From the NCBI GenBank assembly GCA_035575835.1, contig DATLXM010000034.1, positions 1 through 64,000 on the forward strand: a stretch of 64,000 nt of DNA, written 5' to 3'. Both the position numbers and the translations under genes were made by a program. Numbering within the stretch: the first letter of the stretch is position 1; every line of letters begins with the position of its first letter. Shown here piece after piece: positions 8,511 to 18,646 of this stretch. The notes below the pieces were generated by a model. That model was not told where the DNA came from and did not search any database. It saw only the letters and a program-made list of their open reading frames with translations. The stretch comes from Gaiellasilicea sp035575835. Its GTDB lineage: Bacteria; Actinomycetota; Thermoleophilia; Gaiellales; Gaiellaceae.

Positions 8511-9455
8511 ATGGACACTAGCTCCCGCCCGACGCCCTCCCGGTTTCGCGGAACGATCCTGACGCTGCTCGGCGTGCTGGCGGCGCTCGCGGTCGTCGCG
8601 GTCGCCGCCCGCGGCGAGACTCCCGTCGGCCGGGCGGGGACACGACGGCCCGCGGACGTGCTCCTCGACACCCTGCTCAGCCTCTTCCTCCTCCTGATGC
8701 TCGCCGGAGTCGTTCTGTTCGTCTACCTGCTCTTTCTCCGGAAGGAGGCGCTCGCCCACTACCGCTCTACGGGCACGCGCCAGCGCTCGACCGTCCGGAG
8801 CCTGCTCATCCTGGGCGCGTTCCTCGTTGCGGTCTTCCTCGTCGTGCGGATCCGCGCTGACAACGGAACAGTCATCCGGATCCCGACGATCGAGCAGCCG
8901 CCCGGGGGAGGCGACACGACGGGAAACGGGTCGGGATCCGACCGCTACGAGCCCGAGTTCGCCTGGATCCCGATTCTGATCGTCGGCGTCCTGGCGCTCA
9001 GTGGGATCGCCGCTGCCTCGTGGTCGGCCAAGGTCGGCAAGCGTGCCCGCGGGGGCAACGAGCTCTCGCTCGCGGAGGCCCTCTCGGACGTGATCGCCGA
9101 GTCGCTCGACGACCTCCGAGCCGAGCAGGATCCGCGCTTGGCGGTGATCCGCGCCTACGCCCGGCTCGAACGGGCTCTCGCCGCCTACGGCCTGCCTCGA
9201 CGGCCGGCCGAGGCGCCGCTCGAGTACCTCGCCCGGATGCTGGAGGAGCTCTCGGTCTCGCGCATCGCGGTACGGCGGCTCACGCTCCTCTTCGAACGGG
9301 CAAAGTTCTCCCAGCATGCCGTGGAGACCGAGATGAAGGAGAGCGCGATCGCGGCTCTCCAGCAGGTGCAGGAGGAGCTGCGGGCTGCCGAGCTCGAGGC
9401 CGAGCTGGAACGCGCGGCGGCGGTCGAGGCTGCGCGAGAACGAGCAGCGCTGTGA
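8511..9455 (+). CDS. DUF4129 domain membrane protein
   Basis: A 314-residue membrane protein. One helix near residues 16-34, a second at about 55-75 (LLSLFLLLMLAGVVLFVYLLF), a third at about 95-110 and a fourth near 150-170 precede a soluble C-terminal domain with RLAVIRAYARLERALAAYGLPRRPAEAPLEYL. That last stretch is the DUF4129 signature, which elsewhere is fused to transglutaminase-like TgpA or encoded beside MoxR/DUF58. First gene of a five-gene coupled operon. Its function is unknown; an envelope role is inferred from context. Confidence 0.85.
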   Translation: MDTSSRPTPSRFRGTILTLLGVLAALAVVAVAARGETPVGRAGTRRPADVLLDTLLSLFLLLMLAGVVLFVYLLFLRKEALAHYRSTGTRQRSTVRSLLILGAFLVAVFLVVRIRADNGTVIRIPTIEQPPGGGDTTGNGSGSDRYEPEFAWIPILIVGVLALSGIAAASWSAKVGKRARGGNELSLAEALSDVIAESLDDLRAEQDPRLAVIRAYARLERALAAYGLPRRPAEAPLEYLARMLEELSVSRIAVRRLTLLFERAKFSQHAVETEMKESAIAALQQVQEELRAAELEAELERAAAVEAARERAAL

Positions 9456-9985
9456 CGCTTCGTTCCGCGCTCGCCGAAGCTCGCCGGCTGGCCGCGCTCC
9501 CGGTGCTCTTGTCGATCGCCCTCGTCGCCGCACTCGTCTTCGTGCCCGGTCGCACCGAGCTCGCGCTCCACATCTACCTCCTCGCCCTGGCCACGCTCGC
9601 CCTCGGCTGGCTCGTCACCGTCCTCGGCCGCGCCCACCCGCTCGCCCGGGGCTCCTCTTTCGACCTCGGCCTCCGCGAGACCGGCCATGCCCTCCAGCCT
9701 CTGCCGGAGCTCGCGCGGCTCGAGCGCGAGGTCACCCTCGCGACGACGACTGCTTTCGACGTCCATTTCCGGCTCCGACCGGTGCTTCGCCGGATCGCGG
9801 AGCGGACGCTGCAGTCCCGCCGCGGGATCGAGCTCGACGGGGACTCGGCCGTTTCGAGCCGGCTGCTCGGAGCCGACCTCTGGGAGCTCGTCCGGCCGGA
9901 TCGGGAGCCGCCGGCCGACCGGGGCGCGCCCGGGATCGACCTGCCCTCGATCAGCCGCATGGTCTCGGCGCTGGAGGCGCTCTGA
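9452..9985 (+). CDS. Two-helix membrane protein of the MoxR cluster
   Basis: A 177-residue protein with two adjacent hydrophobic segments, PVLLSIALVAALVFVP and LALHIYLLALATLALGWLVTVL, then a soluble charged domain. I do not recognise the family. It starts with GTG overlapping the previous stop (GTGA), and its own TGA overlaps the ATG of the MoxR gene by one base, so it is certainly part of the operon and probably acts with the MoxR ATPase. Confidence 0.75.
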   Translation: MTLRSALAEARRLAALPVLLSIALVAALVFVPGRTELALHIYLLALATLALGWLVTVLGRAHPLARGSSFDLGLRETGHALQPLPELARLEREVTLATTTAFDVHFRLRPVLRRIAERTLQSRRGIELDGDSAVSSRLLGADLWELVRPDREPPADRGAPGIDLPSISRMVSALEAL

Positions 9986-10956
9986 TGCTGCCGCTCTCCC
10001 AGGTTCAGGAGATCTCCGGCCGGATCCTCGACGAGGTCGAGCGGGCGGTCGTCGGCAAGCGCGATGCGCTCGAGCTCGTCCTGATGGGCCTGCTCGCGGA
10101 TGGCCACGTGCTCCTCGAGGACTATCCGGGCCTCGCGAAGACGCTCGCCGCTCGGTCGTTCGCGCAGGTGACGAGCGTCGGCTTCTCGCGCATCCAGTTC
10201 ACGCCCGACCTGATGCCGTCCGACGTGACGGGCTCCTCGATCTGGAACCAGCGCGACGCCGACTTCGAGTTCCGGCCCGGTCCGATCTTCACGAACCTCC
10301 TCCTCGCCGACGAGATCAACCGCGCGCCCCCGAAGACGCAGGCTGCCCTGCTCGAGTCGATGCAGGAGCGGCAGGTCACGATCGAAGGGACGACCCATCT
10401 GCTCGCGCGGCCGTTCCTCGTCCTCGCGACGCAAAACCCGATCGAGTACGAGGGCACCTATCCGCTCCCCGAGGCGCAGCTCGACCGCTTCCTCCTCCGC
10501 GTCGGGTTCGGCTACCCCGACCCCGCCGCCGAGTGGGAGGTTCTGGCCCGCCGGCTCGAGCGCGGCGAGGACGAGGTCGAGCTCCAGCCGGTGATCGATG
10601 GCCCCACCCTCGTCGCGCTGCAGGAGTCACTGGAGCAGGTGCACGTGGGCACGAGCGTCGGCCGGTACATGATCGAGCTCGTCGGCGCGACGCGCGCGAG
10701 CGGCTCGACGGCCGTCGGAGCGAGCCCCCGTGGCAGCCTCGCGCTGCTCAAGCTCTCACGCTGCCGGGCGGCGCTTCGGGGCCGCGACTTCGTCACGCCC
10801 GACGACGTCAAGGCAGTCGCCGTACCCGCGCTGGCGCACCGCCTGATGCTGAAGCCGGAGCTCTGGGTGCAGCGGCTCTCGGCGGACGACGTGGTGCGCG
10901 ACCTGCTCGAATCGGTCGCGACTCCGGTCGCCGAAGAGCCCGCTCCCACGGAGTGA
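9985..10956 (+). CDS. MoxR-family AAA+ ATPase
   Basis: A 323-residue AAA+ ATPase of the MoxR clade, chaperone-like enzymes that help mature or activate partner complexes, commonly VWA or DUF58 proteins. Walker A is the family variant EDYPGLAKT at residues 45-53; Walker B is LLLADEIN; the sensor region is VLATQNPIEYEGTYPLPEAQLDRF in pieces typical for MoxR, and SPRGSLALLKLSR carries sensor 2. The start ATG overlaps the upstream stop (TGATG). Confidence 0.95.
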   Translation: MLPLSQVQEISGRILDEVERAVVGKRDALELVLMGLLADGHVLLEDYPGLAKTLAARSFAQVTSVGFSRIQFTPDLMPSDVTGSSIWNQRDADFEFRPGPIFTNLLLADEINRAPPKTQAALLESMQERQVTIEGTTHLLARPFLVLATQNPIEYEGTYPLPEAQLDRFLLRVGFGYPDPAAEWEVLARRLERGEDEVELQPVIDGPTLVALQESLEQVHVGTSVGRYMIELVGATRASGSTAVGASPRGSLALLKLSRCRAALRGRDFVTPDDVKAVAVPALAHRLMLKPELWVQRLSADDVVRDLLESVATPVAEEPAPTE

Positions 10957-12254
10957 GCCGTCCGGGGATGATCCGGACGGGGTCGCCCCGAGTCACGGGC
11001 TACGCGACGGTGGCGGCGTTCGGCCTCGTCGGCGCGCTCGCGGCACGACGACCCGAGCTCGTGGTGCTCGCGGCTCCGTTCGCGCTCGTCCTCGCGCTCG
11101 GGCTGCGCCTCGACCGCGAGCCGCGGGTGGGAGTCTGGCTCTCTCTCGACCGCGAGCGCGCGATCGAGGGCGACGAGCTCCCGGTCGAGCTCGAGCTCAA
11201 CTCGGAGGGGCCCGTGGAGCGGCTCGAGCTCCTCCTCGTCGTTCCCGAGGGTCTCGAGCTCGCGGAAGGCGCGAACCCGGTCGCGCTCCGGCTCGGGCGG
11301 GACGACGAGCGGACGGTCGCGTTCACTCTGCGTTGCGGCCGCTGGGGGAACTACGACGTGGGCGAGATCCGAGTTCGCGCTCGTGACCGCTTCGGCCTCC
11401 TCGTCTGGGAGCAGGTGATCGACCGCACGCGGCCGCTCCGGGTCTACCCCAGCCCGCAGACGCTCCGGCAGCTCGTGCCGCCGATGTCGACCCAGCCGTT
11501 CACCGGCAACGAGGTCGCACGCCAGCGCGGTGACGGGCTCGAGTTCGCCGATCTGCGGCCGTTCGCCCCGGGTGACCGACTCCGCTCGATCAACTGGCGC
11601 GCGAGCGCGCGTCGCGGCGGAACCGGGAACGAGCTCGTCGTCAACGACCGCCACCCCGAGCGGAACACGGACGTGATCCTGTTCCTGGACAGCTTCGCCG
11701 AGGCACGGGATGCCGAGCGTTCGACCTTGGATCTGGCCGTCCGCGCGGCCGCCACGCTGGCGTCGCGCTATCTCGAGCGCCGCGATCGCGTCGGGATCGT
11801 CTCGTTCGGCGGGATCCTACGCTGGCTCGTCCCGGGGATGGGCGTGGCGCAGCGCTACCGGATCGTGGACTCGCTTCTGGAGACGGAGATCGTCTTCAAC
11901 TACGCCTGGAAGGACGTCTCGATCATTCCCTCGCGGACGCTGCCCCCGCAGGCGCTCGTGCTCGCGGTGACGCCGCTTCTGGACGAGCGCTCGGTCTCGG
12001 CGCTGCTCGACCTGCGCGCGCGGGGCTACGACCTGGCCGTCGTCGAGGTCTCCCCGGAGCCGTTCGTGCAGCCCGGCCTGAGCGAGGCGGACCGCCTCGC
12101 CCACCGGCTCTGGCTCCTGCATCGGCAGGAGCTCCGCTCCCGCTACGAGCGGCTCGGCGTCGCCGTCGTGAGCTGGGACGGAGAGACACCTCTCGATGCG
12201 GCTCTCGAGGGGGTGAGATCGTTTCGGCGCCACGCGCGGCTCGCGCGCGCCTAG
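10953..12254 (+). CDS. DUF58 domain protein
   Basis: A 433-residue protein. Two hydrophobic segments near the N-terminus (TVAAFGLVGALAARR and LVVLAAPFALVLALGL) are followed by a beta-rich region and the DUF58 core GDGLEFADLRPFAPGDRLR-SINWRASAR near residue 190, then a VWA-like fold with ILFLDSF and RDRVGIVSFGG. DUF58 proteins are the usual partners of MoxR ATPases. It starts with GTG overlapping the moxR stop (GTGA); ATG 10968 is an alternative. Confidence 0.92.
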   Translation: MSRPGMIRTGSPRVTGYATVAAFGLVGALAARRPELVVLAAPFALVLALGLRLDREPRVGVWLSLDRERAIEGDELPVELELNSEGPVERLELLLVVPEGLELAEGANPVALRLGRDDERTVAFTLRCGRWGNYDVGEIRVRARDRFGLLVWEQVIDRTRPLRVYPSPQTLRQLVPPMSTQPFTGNEVARQRGDGLEFADLRPFAPGDRLRSINWRASARRGGTGNELVVNDRHPERNTDVILFLDSFAEARDAERSTLDLAVRAAATLASRYLERRDRVGIVSFGGILRWLVPGMGVAQRYRIVDSLLETEIVFNYAWKDVSIIPSRTLPPQALVLAVTPLLDERSVSALLDLRARGYDLAVVEVSPEPFVQPGLSEADRLAHRLWLLHRQELRSRYERLGVAVVSWDGETPLDAALEGVRSFRRHARLARA

Positions 12255-12760
12255 GTGCGGCGGCGGTTGCGGCCGTCGCCACGGGCGCGGTCGCAGTTTG
12301 GCTCGCTCTCGCCTCCGACGAGCCCGTCCTCCGAGCCGCGAACGCGGTCGCAGGTGGGCTCGCGCTCGTACTCCTGCTCGGCGGGCTCCTCCTGCGCATT
12401 CCGGCCGCGGTTCCGGCCACGGTGGTCGTGCTCGGGGCCGAGTACGCCGCGATGCTCGCCGTCGAGGGGAACGTCCTCGATGCACGCGCCCCGGTGCTCG
12501 GCGCGGCCCTCTTCGCGATCGCGGAGCTCGGCTACTGGTCGCTCGAGCTGCGGGATGCCGTCGCCGACGAGCCAGGGACCTACCTGCGCAGGCTCGGCCT
12601 TCTCTCGGGGCTCACTCTCGGTGCGCTCGCACTCGGCGAGCTGATGCTCGTCTTCGTCGACCTCAGCGAGCGCGGGGGCATCGCGATCGAGGCGGTCGGG
12701 GTCGTCGCCGCCGTCGCCGCCCTTGCGATCGTCGCGGCCTCGGGCCGACGGCCGGCCTGA
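12218..12760 (+). CDS. Six-helix membrane protein, start codon not canonical
   Basis: The last gene of the MoxR cluster. About 180 residues with six hydrophobic segments, for example AAAVAAVATGAVAVWLALA, AVAGGLALVLLLGGLLL and GLLSGLTLGALALGELMLVF. The first canonical start in this frame is GTG 12422, but that would remove two well-formed helices. Coding character extends back into the DUF58 3' end, where ATC 12218 follows a GAGGGGG stretch. Either a rare AUC start is used, or a base is missing after the GTG at 12255 that directly follows the DUF58 stop. The product is unrecognised. Confidence 0.6.
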   Translation: MVSAPRAARARLGAAAVAAVATGAVAVWLALASDEPVLRAANAVAGGLALVLLLGGLLLRIPAAVPATVVVLGAEYAAMLAVEGNVLDARAPVLGAALFAIAELGYWSLELRDAVADEPGTYLRRLGLLSGLTLGALALGELMLVFVDLSERGGIAIEAVGVVAAVAALAIVAASGRRPA

Positions 12761-12810
12761 GGCGTCCGTCGACGAGAGCCTCCCTGAGGCGTCGGTCGAC
12801 GAGAGCCTTC
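12757..12810. repeat. Two tandem 27-bp direct repeats
   Basis: CTGAGGCGTCCGTCGACGAG at 12757 and CTGAGGCGTCGGTCGACGAG at 12784 begin two nearly identical 27-bp units. The first overlaps the stop codon of the membrane gene. The 199-bp spacer up to ftsH holds only this pair and the two palindromic elements that follow. Confidence 0.75.
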
Positions 12811-12816
12811 GGGCGG

Positions 12817-12883
12817 CGGAGCCGCCCCTTCAGGGTCTTCGCGCGTTCGGAATCCGCTCCAGCGGATTTCGAACGCTGCGCGA
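12817..12883 (+). repeat. Palindromic element, copy A
   Basis: A GGAGCCGCCCCTTCAGGG block runs into a hairpin: GTTCGGAATCCGCT, two bases, then AGCGGATTTCGAAC, one mismatch in a 14-bp stem, flanked by GCGC. It is about 80% alike to copy B, 13 bp downstream. Confidence 0.7.
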
Positions 12884-12895
12884 AAAGCACAGGCG

Positions 12896-12959
12896 CGGAG
12901 CCGCCCCTTCAGGGGGCTTCGCGCGATCGCAATCTGCTTGCGCAGATTTCGATCTTGCG

Positions 12960-12960
<1 letters not shown>
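12896..12960 (+). repeat. Palindromic element, copy B
   Basis: The same architecture as copy A: the GGAGCCGCCCCTTCAGGG block, then GATCGCAATCTGC, loop TTGC, and GCAGATTTCGATC (one mismatch), ending CTTGCGC. It ends at the stop codon of ftsH on the opposite strand and could serve as a transcript-end structure for ftsH. Confidence 0.7.
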
Positions 12961-14912
<1,952 letters not shown>

Positions 14913-14993
14913 AAGTCTTCTTCGCGGAGGGTAGCAGGGTGGATCGGTTCCTCTACCCCCATTCGGGCCCGCTTACGACCTGCTCACACGAAC

Positions 14994-15545
14994 TTAATGC
15001 GGGGGAATCAGGTCGGGGTGGAGCACCGCGACATACGGCAGGTTGCGGTAGCGCTCGTCGAAGTCGAGCCCGTACCCGATCACGAACTTGTTCGGAATCT
15101 CGAAGCCGGTGTAACGCACGGGCACCTCCACCTCGCGCCGTTCGGGCTTGGTCAGGAGCGCGCAGATCTCGACGCTCGCGGGCTTGCGCGCCTTCAGGCT
15201 GCGCATCAGGTACGAGAGAGTCAGGCCGGAGTCGATGATGTCCTCGACGACGAGGACGTCGCGGCCGGAGATGTTGATGTCGAGATCCTTGAGGATCCGG
15301 ACGACGCCCGACGAGTCGGTCCCGGCGCCGTAGCTCGAGATCGCCATGAAGTCGATCTCGCACGGGACGGTCAGCTCGCGCATCAGGTCGGCGAGGAAGA
15401 AGACGGCGCCCTTGAGGACACCTATGAGGAGGAGGTCGCGGCCGGCGTAGTCCTTCGAGATCTCGACCCCGAGCTCGCGGATCCGCGCCTGGAGCTCCTC
15501 TTCGCCGATCAGGATCTCGCCGACGCCGTCGTCGACGCCGCTCAC
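14994..15545 (-). CDS. hpt: Hypoxanthine phosphoribosyltransferase
   Basis: Purine salvage: converts hypoxanthine or guanine plus PRPP into IMP or GMP. The PRPP loop VLVVEDIIDSGLTLSYL is clear near residue 95; LIGVLKGAVFFLADL and GYGLDFDERYRNLPYV are the other family blocks. With GTG 15545 as start the protein has 183 residues and overlaps the tilS stop in GTGA. GTG 15557 would add four residues. Confidence 0.95.
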   Translation of the reverse strand: MSGVDDGVGEILIGEEELQARIRELGVEISKDYAGRDLLLIGVLKGAVFFLADLMRELTVPCEIDFMAISSYGAGTDSSGVVRILKDLDINISGRDVLVVEDIIDSGLTLSYLMRSLKARKPASVEICALLTKPERREVEVPVRYTGFEIPNKFVIGYGLDFDERYRNLPYVAVLHPDLIPPH

Positions 15546-16501
15546 GCCCGCTTCCACGTCGCCACCCCCTCCCAGCCCGGCGCCTCCGCCACGCCGGGCA
15601 CCGCGACGACCTCGTCACCGCACACGACGAGCGGCCAGGCGTCGCGCTCCGCTCTCGGCACCTTCGCGTCCACGAGCAGATCCTGCACCTTCTTGCGCCG
15701 GCCTGCGAGACGATCCCCCGGCCGGCGACTCCTGATCTCGAGCCCCGCCTCCTCCGACGCGATCGTCCAGGACCCCCAGACGACGCTCCCCTCGAGCCGG
15801 AGCGAGTCGTACTCGCGGACGGCACGGACGCCGCCGCCGAGGTCCGCCGACCTCGTCCCGTCGGTGGACGCGAGCAGCTCGACGAGGGTTCGCTCGAGTG
15901 TGCGCGGAAGGCGGCGCGGCTCGTCGGCGAGCGCGAGCAGGTTCGCTCGAGCGCGAGCGTCGAGGCGCTCGAGGAGCGGCAGGATCTCGGCCCGGATCAC
16001 GCCTCGCTTCGTCCCTCCATTCGTCGAGTCGATCCGGAAAGGAAGTCCGTGCTCGTGGCAGTACGCCTCGGTCTCTTCCCGCCAGACGCCGAGGAGCGGC
16101 CGGACGACGCCGTCTGCGCGTCGCGCCTCGATCCCACCCGGCCGACCGCTCGAGACGAGTCGGTAGAGCACCGTCTCGACCTGGTCGGACGCGGTGTGGC
16201 CGGTGGCGCGCAGCCGTTCGGTCGCGACCGAGTAGCGCGCATCACGCAACTCGGCCTCGGTCCATCCGGGTACGCGCACGATCTCGGCGCCGAAGGCTTC
16301 GCGGCAGAAACGAGCGTCCTCGTCCGACTCGGCGCCACGGAGGCCGTGGTCGACGTGCAGGGCCGAGACCCGGTAGCCGAGCGCCCCGAGCGCGTGCCAG
16401 AGGCAGGTCGAGTCGGCCCCGCCTGAGACGAGACACGTCACCTCGCCGCCGGGCTCGATCAGGCTCCACCCGCGGATGAAGGCTGCAATGCGGCTCAGCA
16501 T
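15542..16501 (-). CDS. tilS: tRNA(Ile)-lysidine synthetase
   Basis: Modifies cytidine 34 of tRNA-Ile(CAU) to lysidine. The ATP-pyrophosphatase loop reads CLVSGGADSTCL near residue 25; HVDHGLRGAESDEDA and GHTASDQVETVLYRL are the other core motifs. Length is 319 residues, close to the shorter Gram-positive forms, with the C-terminal RRPGDRLAGRRKKVQDLLVD block. It starts at ATG 16501 and is coupled to hpt by a GTGA overlap. Confidence 0.93.
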   Translation of the reverse strand: MLSRIAAFIRGWSLIEPGGEVTCLVSGGADSTCLWHALGALGYRVSALHVDHGLRGAESDEDARFCREAFGAEIVRVPGWTEAELRDARYSVATERLRATGHTASDQVETVLYRLVSSGRPGGIEARRADGVVRPLLGVWREETEAYCHEHGLPFRIDSTNGGTKRGVIRAEILPLLERLDARARANLLALADEPRRLPRTLERTLVELLASTDGTRSADLGGGVRAVREYDSLRLEGSVVWGSWTIASEEAGLEIRSRRPGDRLAGRRKKVQDLLVDAKVPRAERDAWPLVVCGDEVVAVPGVAEAPGWEGVATWKRA

Positions 16502-16515
16502 GGTTCCATTCTCGC

Positions 16516-17100
16516 TCAGAACGCGGGCGCTGCGAGCCAGGCCGCGAGCACCCCGAGCGCGCGCTCGAGCTCGTCGTGCTGAACGCGGAAGGGCTCCGCG
16601 GGCGGGACGTGCTCGAGGATCCGGACCGGTGGGCCGCCCGCGACCGCGAGGAGCAGGTAGCGCGCCGGAGCCCCGTGCGTGACGAGCGCGATCCGCTCCT
16701 CCGGCCGCTCGAGGAGGAGGCGGAAGCCTCGGATGTAGCGCGCTGCCGCCTCGACGCGGCTCTCGCCCCCGCCCGGGCACGGATCCGCAGGCCCTGCCGA
16801 TCCGGCCCAGTCCGCGTACCCATCGCTCCAGCGGGTGGCCTCCCAGCGGCCGAAGCGGATCTCGTCCAGTTCGGACACCTCGAGGAGCGGCGCGTCCGGC
16901 CAGGCGAGCTCCGCGGTTCGGCGCGTCCGGGCGAAGCGCGTGTGCGCCGCGAGCTCGACGGTCCCGGCAGCAGCGCCGAGCCCGCGGGCCTGCTCCTCCC
17001 CACGCTCGGTCAGGCCGACCGGCAGGGAAGGGTCGCCGTTCAAGACGTTGTCCGGGTTCAGCTCGCTCTCGGCATGACGCGCGAGCACGAGCTCCCTCAC
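16516..17100 (-). CDS. Histidine phosphatase (phosphoglycerate mutase-like)
   Basis: A 194-residue phosphatase of the histidine acid phosphatase branch. The catalytic motif is LARHAESELN (RHA instead of the common RHG; His about residue 9), the second histidine is in LVTHGAPARYLLL, and the acid residue lies in ELDEIRFGRWE. The substrate is unknown. It starts with GTG overlapping the stop of the GNAT gene (GTGA) and ends 14 bp before tilS. Confidence 0.88.
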   Translation of the reverse strand: MRELVLARHAESELNPDNVLNGDPSLPVGLTERGEEQARGLGAAAGTVELAAHTRFARTRRTAELAWPDAPLLEVSELDEIRFGRWEATRWSDGYADWAGSAGPADPCPGGGESRVEAAARYIRGFRLLLERPEERIALVTHGAPARYLLLAVAGGPPVRILEHVPPAEPFRVQHDELERALGVLAAWLAAPAF

Positions 17101-17879
17101 AGGAGCAAGCTGCGGTAATCGAGCGCGTGGGTCATCCCGACTTTCTCGTACAGCCCGATCGCTGCCTCGTTGTCGGCCCGGACGAAAAGGCAGACGCGCG
17201 GCACACGTTCGAGGAGGAGCCGGATGAGGTCGCGGAGCGCCGCTGATGCGTAGCCCCGAGCGCGGGCCTCCGGATCCGTCCAGACCTGTTGCAGCTGCAC
17301 CGCGGACGGCGTCCACGCCGAGGCTTCCGCCTTGAAGAGGATGACGCCGTCCTCGACCCAGAGCCAGGATCGTCCTTCCTCGACCTGGGCGCGGGTTCGC
17401 CACCGGAAGCCGTCCGGGTCGCGTCGAAGCGGATCGATCCCGAGCTCGACCTCGTGGGCGGCCGCGCAGGCCGGGACGAGTACATCGAGGTCGTCCACCG
17501 TGGCGGGGCGGAGTCCGGTTCCGCTGACCCCAGGGGGCGCCTCCGAGGACACGTAGACGGGCTGGCCCGGCCGATCCTCCCGGGGCGGGGAGAGCTTCGG
17601 CCGCAACGCCCGCCAGAGCTCGCCGACGGCGCCCTGCTCGCCGATCACCATCCTGGCCCGCGCGCGCGCCGCCGCCTCGGCAAATGCGCCACAGCCGCGG
17701 CCCGAGGGGACGAGGTTCGCGCCCGTGTGACAGAGCGCGACGAGCCTGTCGCCCTCCGCAAGCGCGACGAACCGCCCCAGCCGACGCCGCGCCACGTCCT
17801 CGAGGAAGACACGCTCGACAGGATCCTCGGCGCAGTAGGTGAGGATCTGTTCGCGGCTCGGATCGACCAGGTGCGCCAT
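17097..17879 (-). CDS. Two-part GNAT acetyltransferase (DUF4081 type)
   Basis: A 260-residue protein. The N-terminal half (to about 130) resembles the DUF4081 part of actinobacterial acetyltransferases; the C-terminal half is a GNAT domain with QLQQVWTDPEARARGYASAA and LFVRADNEAAIGLYEKVGM, the acetyl-CoA loop and the signature end. The substrate is unknown. ATG 17879 is preferred; an upstream ATG at 17912 would overlap the divergent gene's start. Confidence 0.85.
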   Translation of the reverse strand: MAHLVDPSREQILTYCAEDPVERVFLEDVARRRLGRFVALAEGDRLVALCHTGANLVPSGRGCGAFAEAAARARARMVIGEQGAVGELWRALRPKLSPPREDRPGQPVYVSSEAPPGVSGTGLRPATVDDLDVLVPACAAAHEVELGIDPLRRDPDGFRWRTRAQVEEGRSWLWVEDGVILFKAEASAWTPSAVQLQQVWTDPEARARGYASAALRDLIRLLLERVPRVCLFVRADNEAAIGLYEKVGMTHALDYRSLLL

Positions 17880-17893
17880 CGCGCTGATCCTGC

Positions 17894-17902
17894 CGTATAG
17901 AT
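17894..17902. promoter_or_regulatory. Overlapping divergent -10 boxes (CGTATAGAT)
   Basis: On the plus strand TATAGA (or TAGATT) lies 7-9 bases before ATG 17911; on the minus strand TATACG faces the GNAT gene. The two share TATA in a 31-bp intergenic space. Confidence 0.5.
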
Positions 17903-17910
17903 TCCCCCGC

Positions 17911-18624
17911 ATGCCGATTCACGTGAGAGCCGAGCCCGGCGACTACGCCGAAGCCTGCCTGCTGCCGGGAGACCCGCTGCGGGCGAAATACATCGCCGAG
18001 ACCTACCTCGACGACGTCGAGCAGCGGAACTCCGAGCGCGGTCTCCTCGGCTACACGGGCACCTACGAGGGCAAGCCGGTCTCCGTCCAGGGCACCGGAA
18101 TGGGCTGCCCGGGCGCGACGATCGTCTTCGAGGAGCTCGTCCAGCTCGGAGTCAAGAAGCTCCTCCGCGTCGGCACCTGCGGCGGCCTCCAGGCCCACCA
18201 CCAGCTCGGCGACATGATCGTCGCCCTCTCCGCCGTCCCGGCCGACTCGACCGCAATGCACCTGGTCGGAAACGAGCCCCATTGCCCGACGGCGAGCTGG
18301 AGCCTCATCCACGGCGCCGTCCATGTGGCGAAGGAGATGGGCCAGGAGATGCACGTCGGCCCCATCGTCTCGAGCGACCTCTTCTACAACCCGGACGAGG
18401 GTCAGTACGAGCGCTGGTCGAAGCGCGGCGTCCTCGCGGTCGAGATGGAGGCCGCAGCGCTCTTCACCGTCGGCGCGCTCAAGGGCGTCGAGTCGGGCTG
18501 CCTCCTGATCGTCAGCGACATCATCGTCGAGGGCGAGTTCAAGCGGGTGACCGACGAGGAGATGCAGGCCGCGGTCGACCGGATGACGCGCGTGGCGCTC
18601 GCCACCGCCACCGCTTCCCATTAG
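17911..18624 (+). CDS. deoD: Purine nucleoside phosphorylase, DeoD type
   Basis: Phosphorolytic cleavage of purine nucleosides for salvage. DeoD (hexameric) family signatures: CLLPGDPLRAKYIAETYL, VQGTGMGCPGATI, LRVGTCGGLQ, and AVEMEAAALFTVGA; the acid residue is in LLIVSDII. Length is 237 residues. There is no Shine-Dalgarno sequence before ATG 17911; the -10-like box seven to nine bases upstream suggests a leaderless transcript. Functionally it fits with hpt, 2.4 kb away. Confidence 0.94.
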   Translation: MPIHVRAEPGDYAEACLLPGDPLRAKYIAETYLDDVEQRNSERGLLGYTGTYEGKPVSVQGTGMGCPGATIVFEELVQLGVKKLLRVGTCGGLQAHHQLGDMIVALSAVPADSTAMHLVGNEPHCPTASWSLIHGAVHVAKEMGQEMHVGPIVSSDLFYNPDEGQYERWSKRGVLAVEMEAAALFTVGALKGVESGCLLIVSDIIVEGEFKRVTDEEMQAAVDRMTRVALATATASH

Positions 18625-18646
18625 CGACACAGTCTTCAGCGACACC

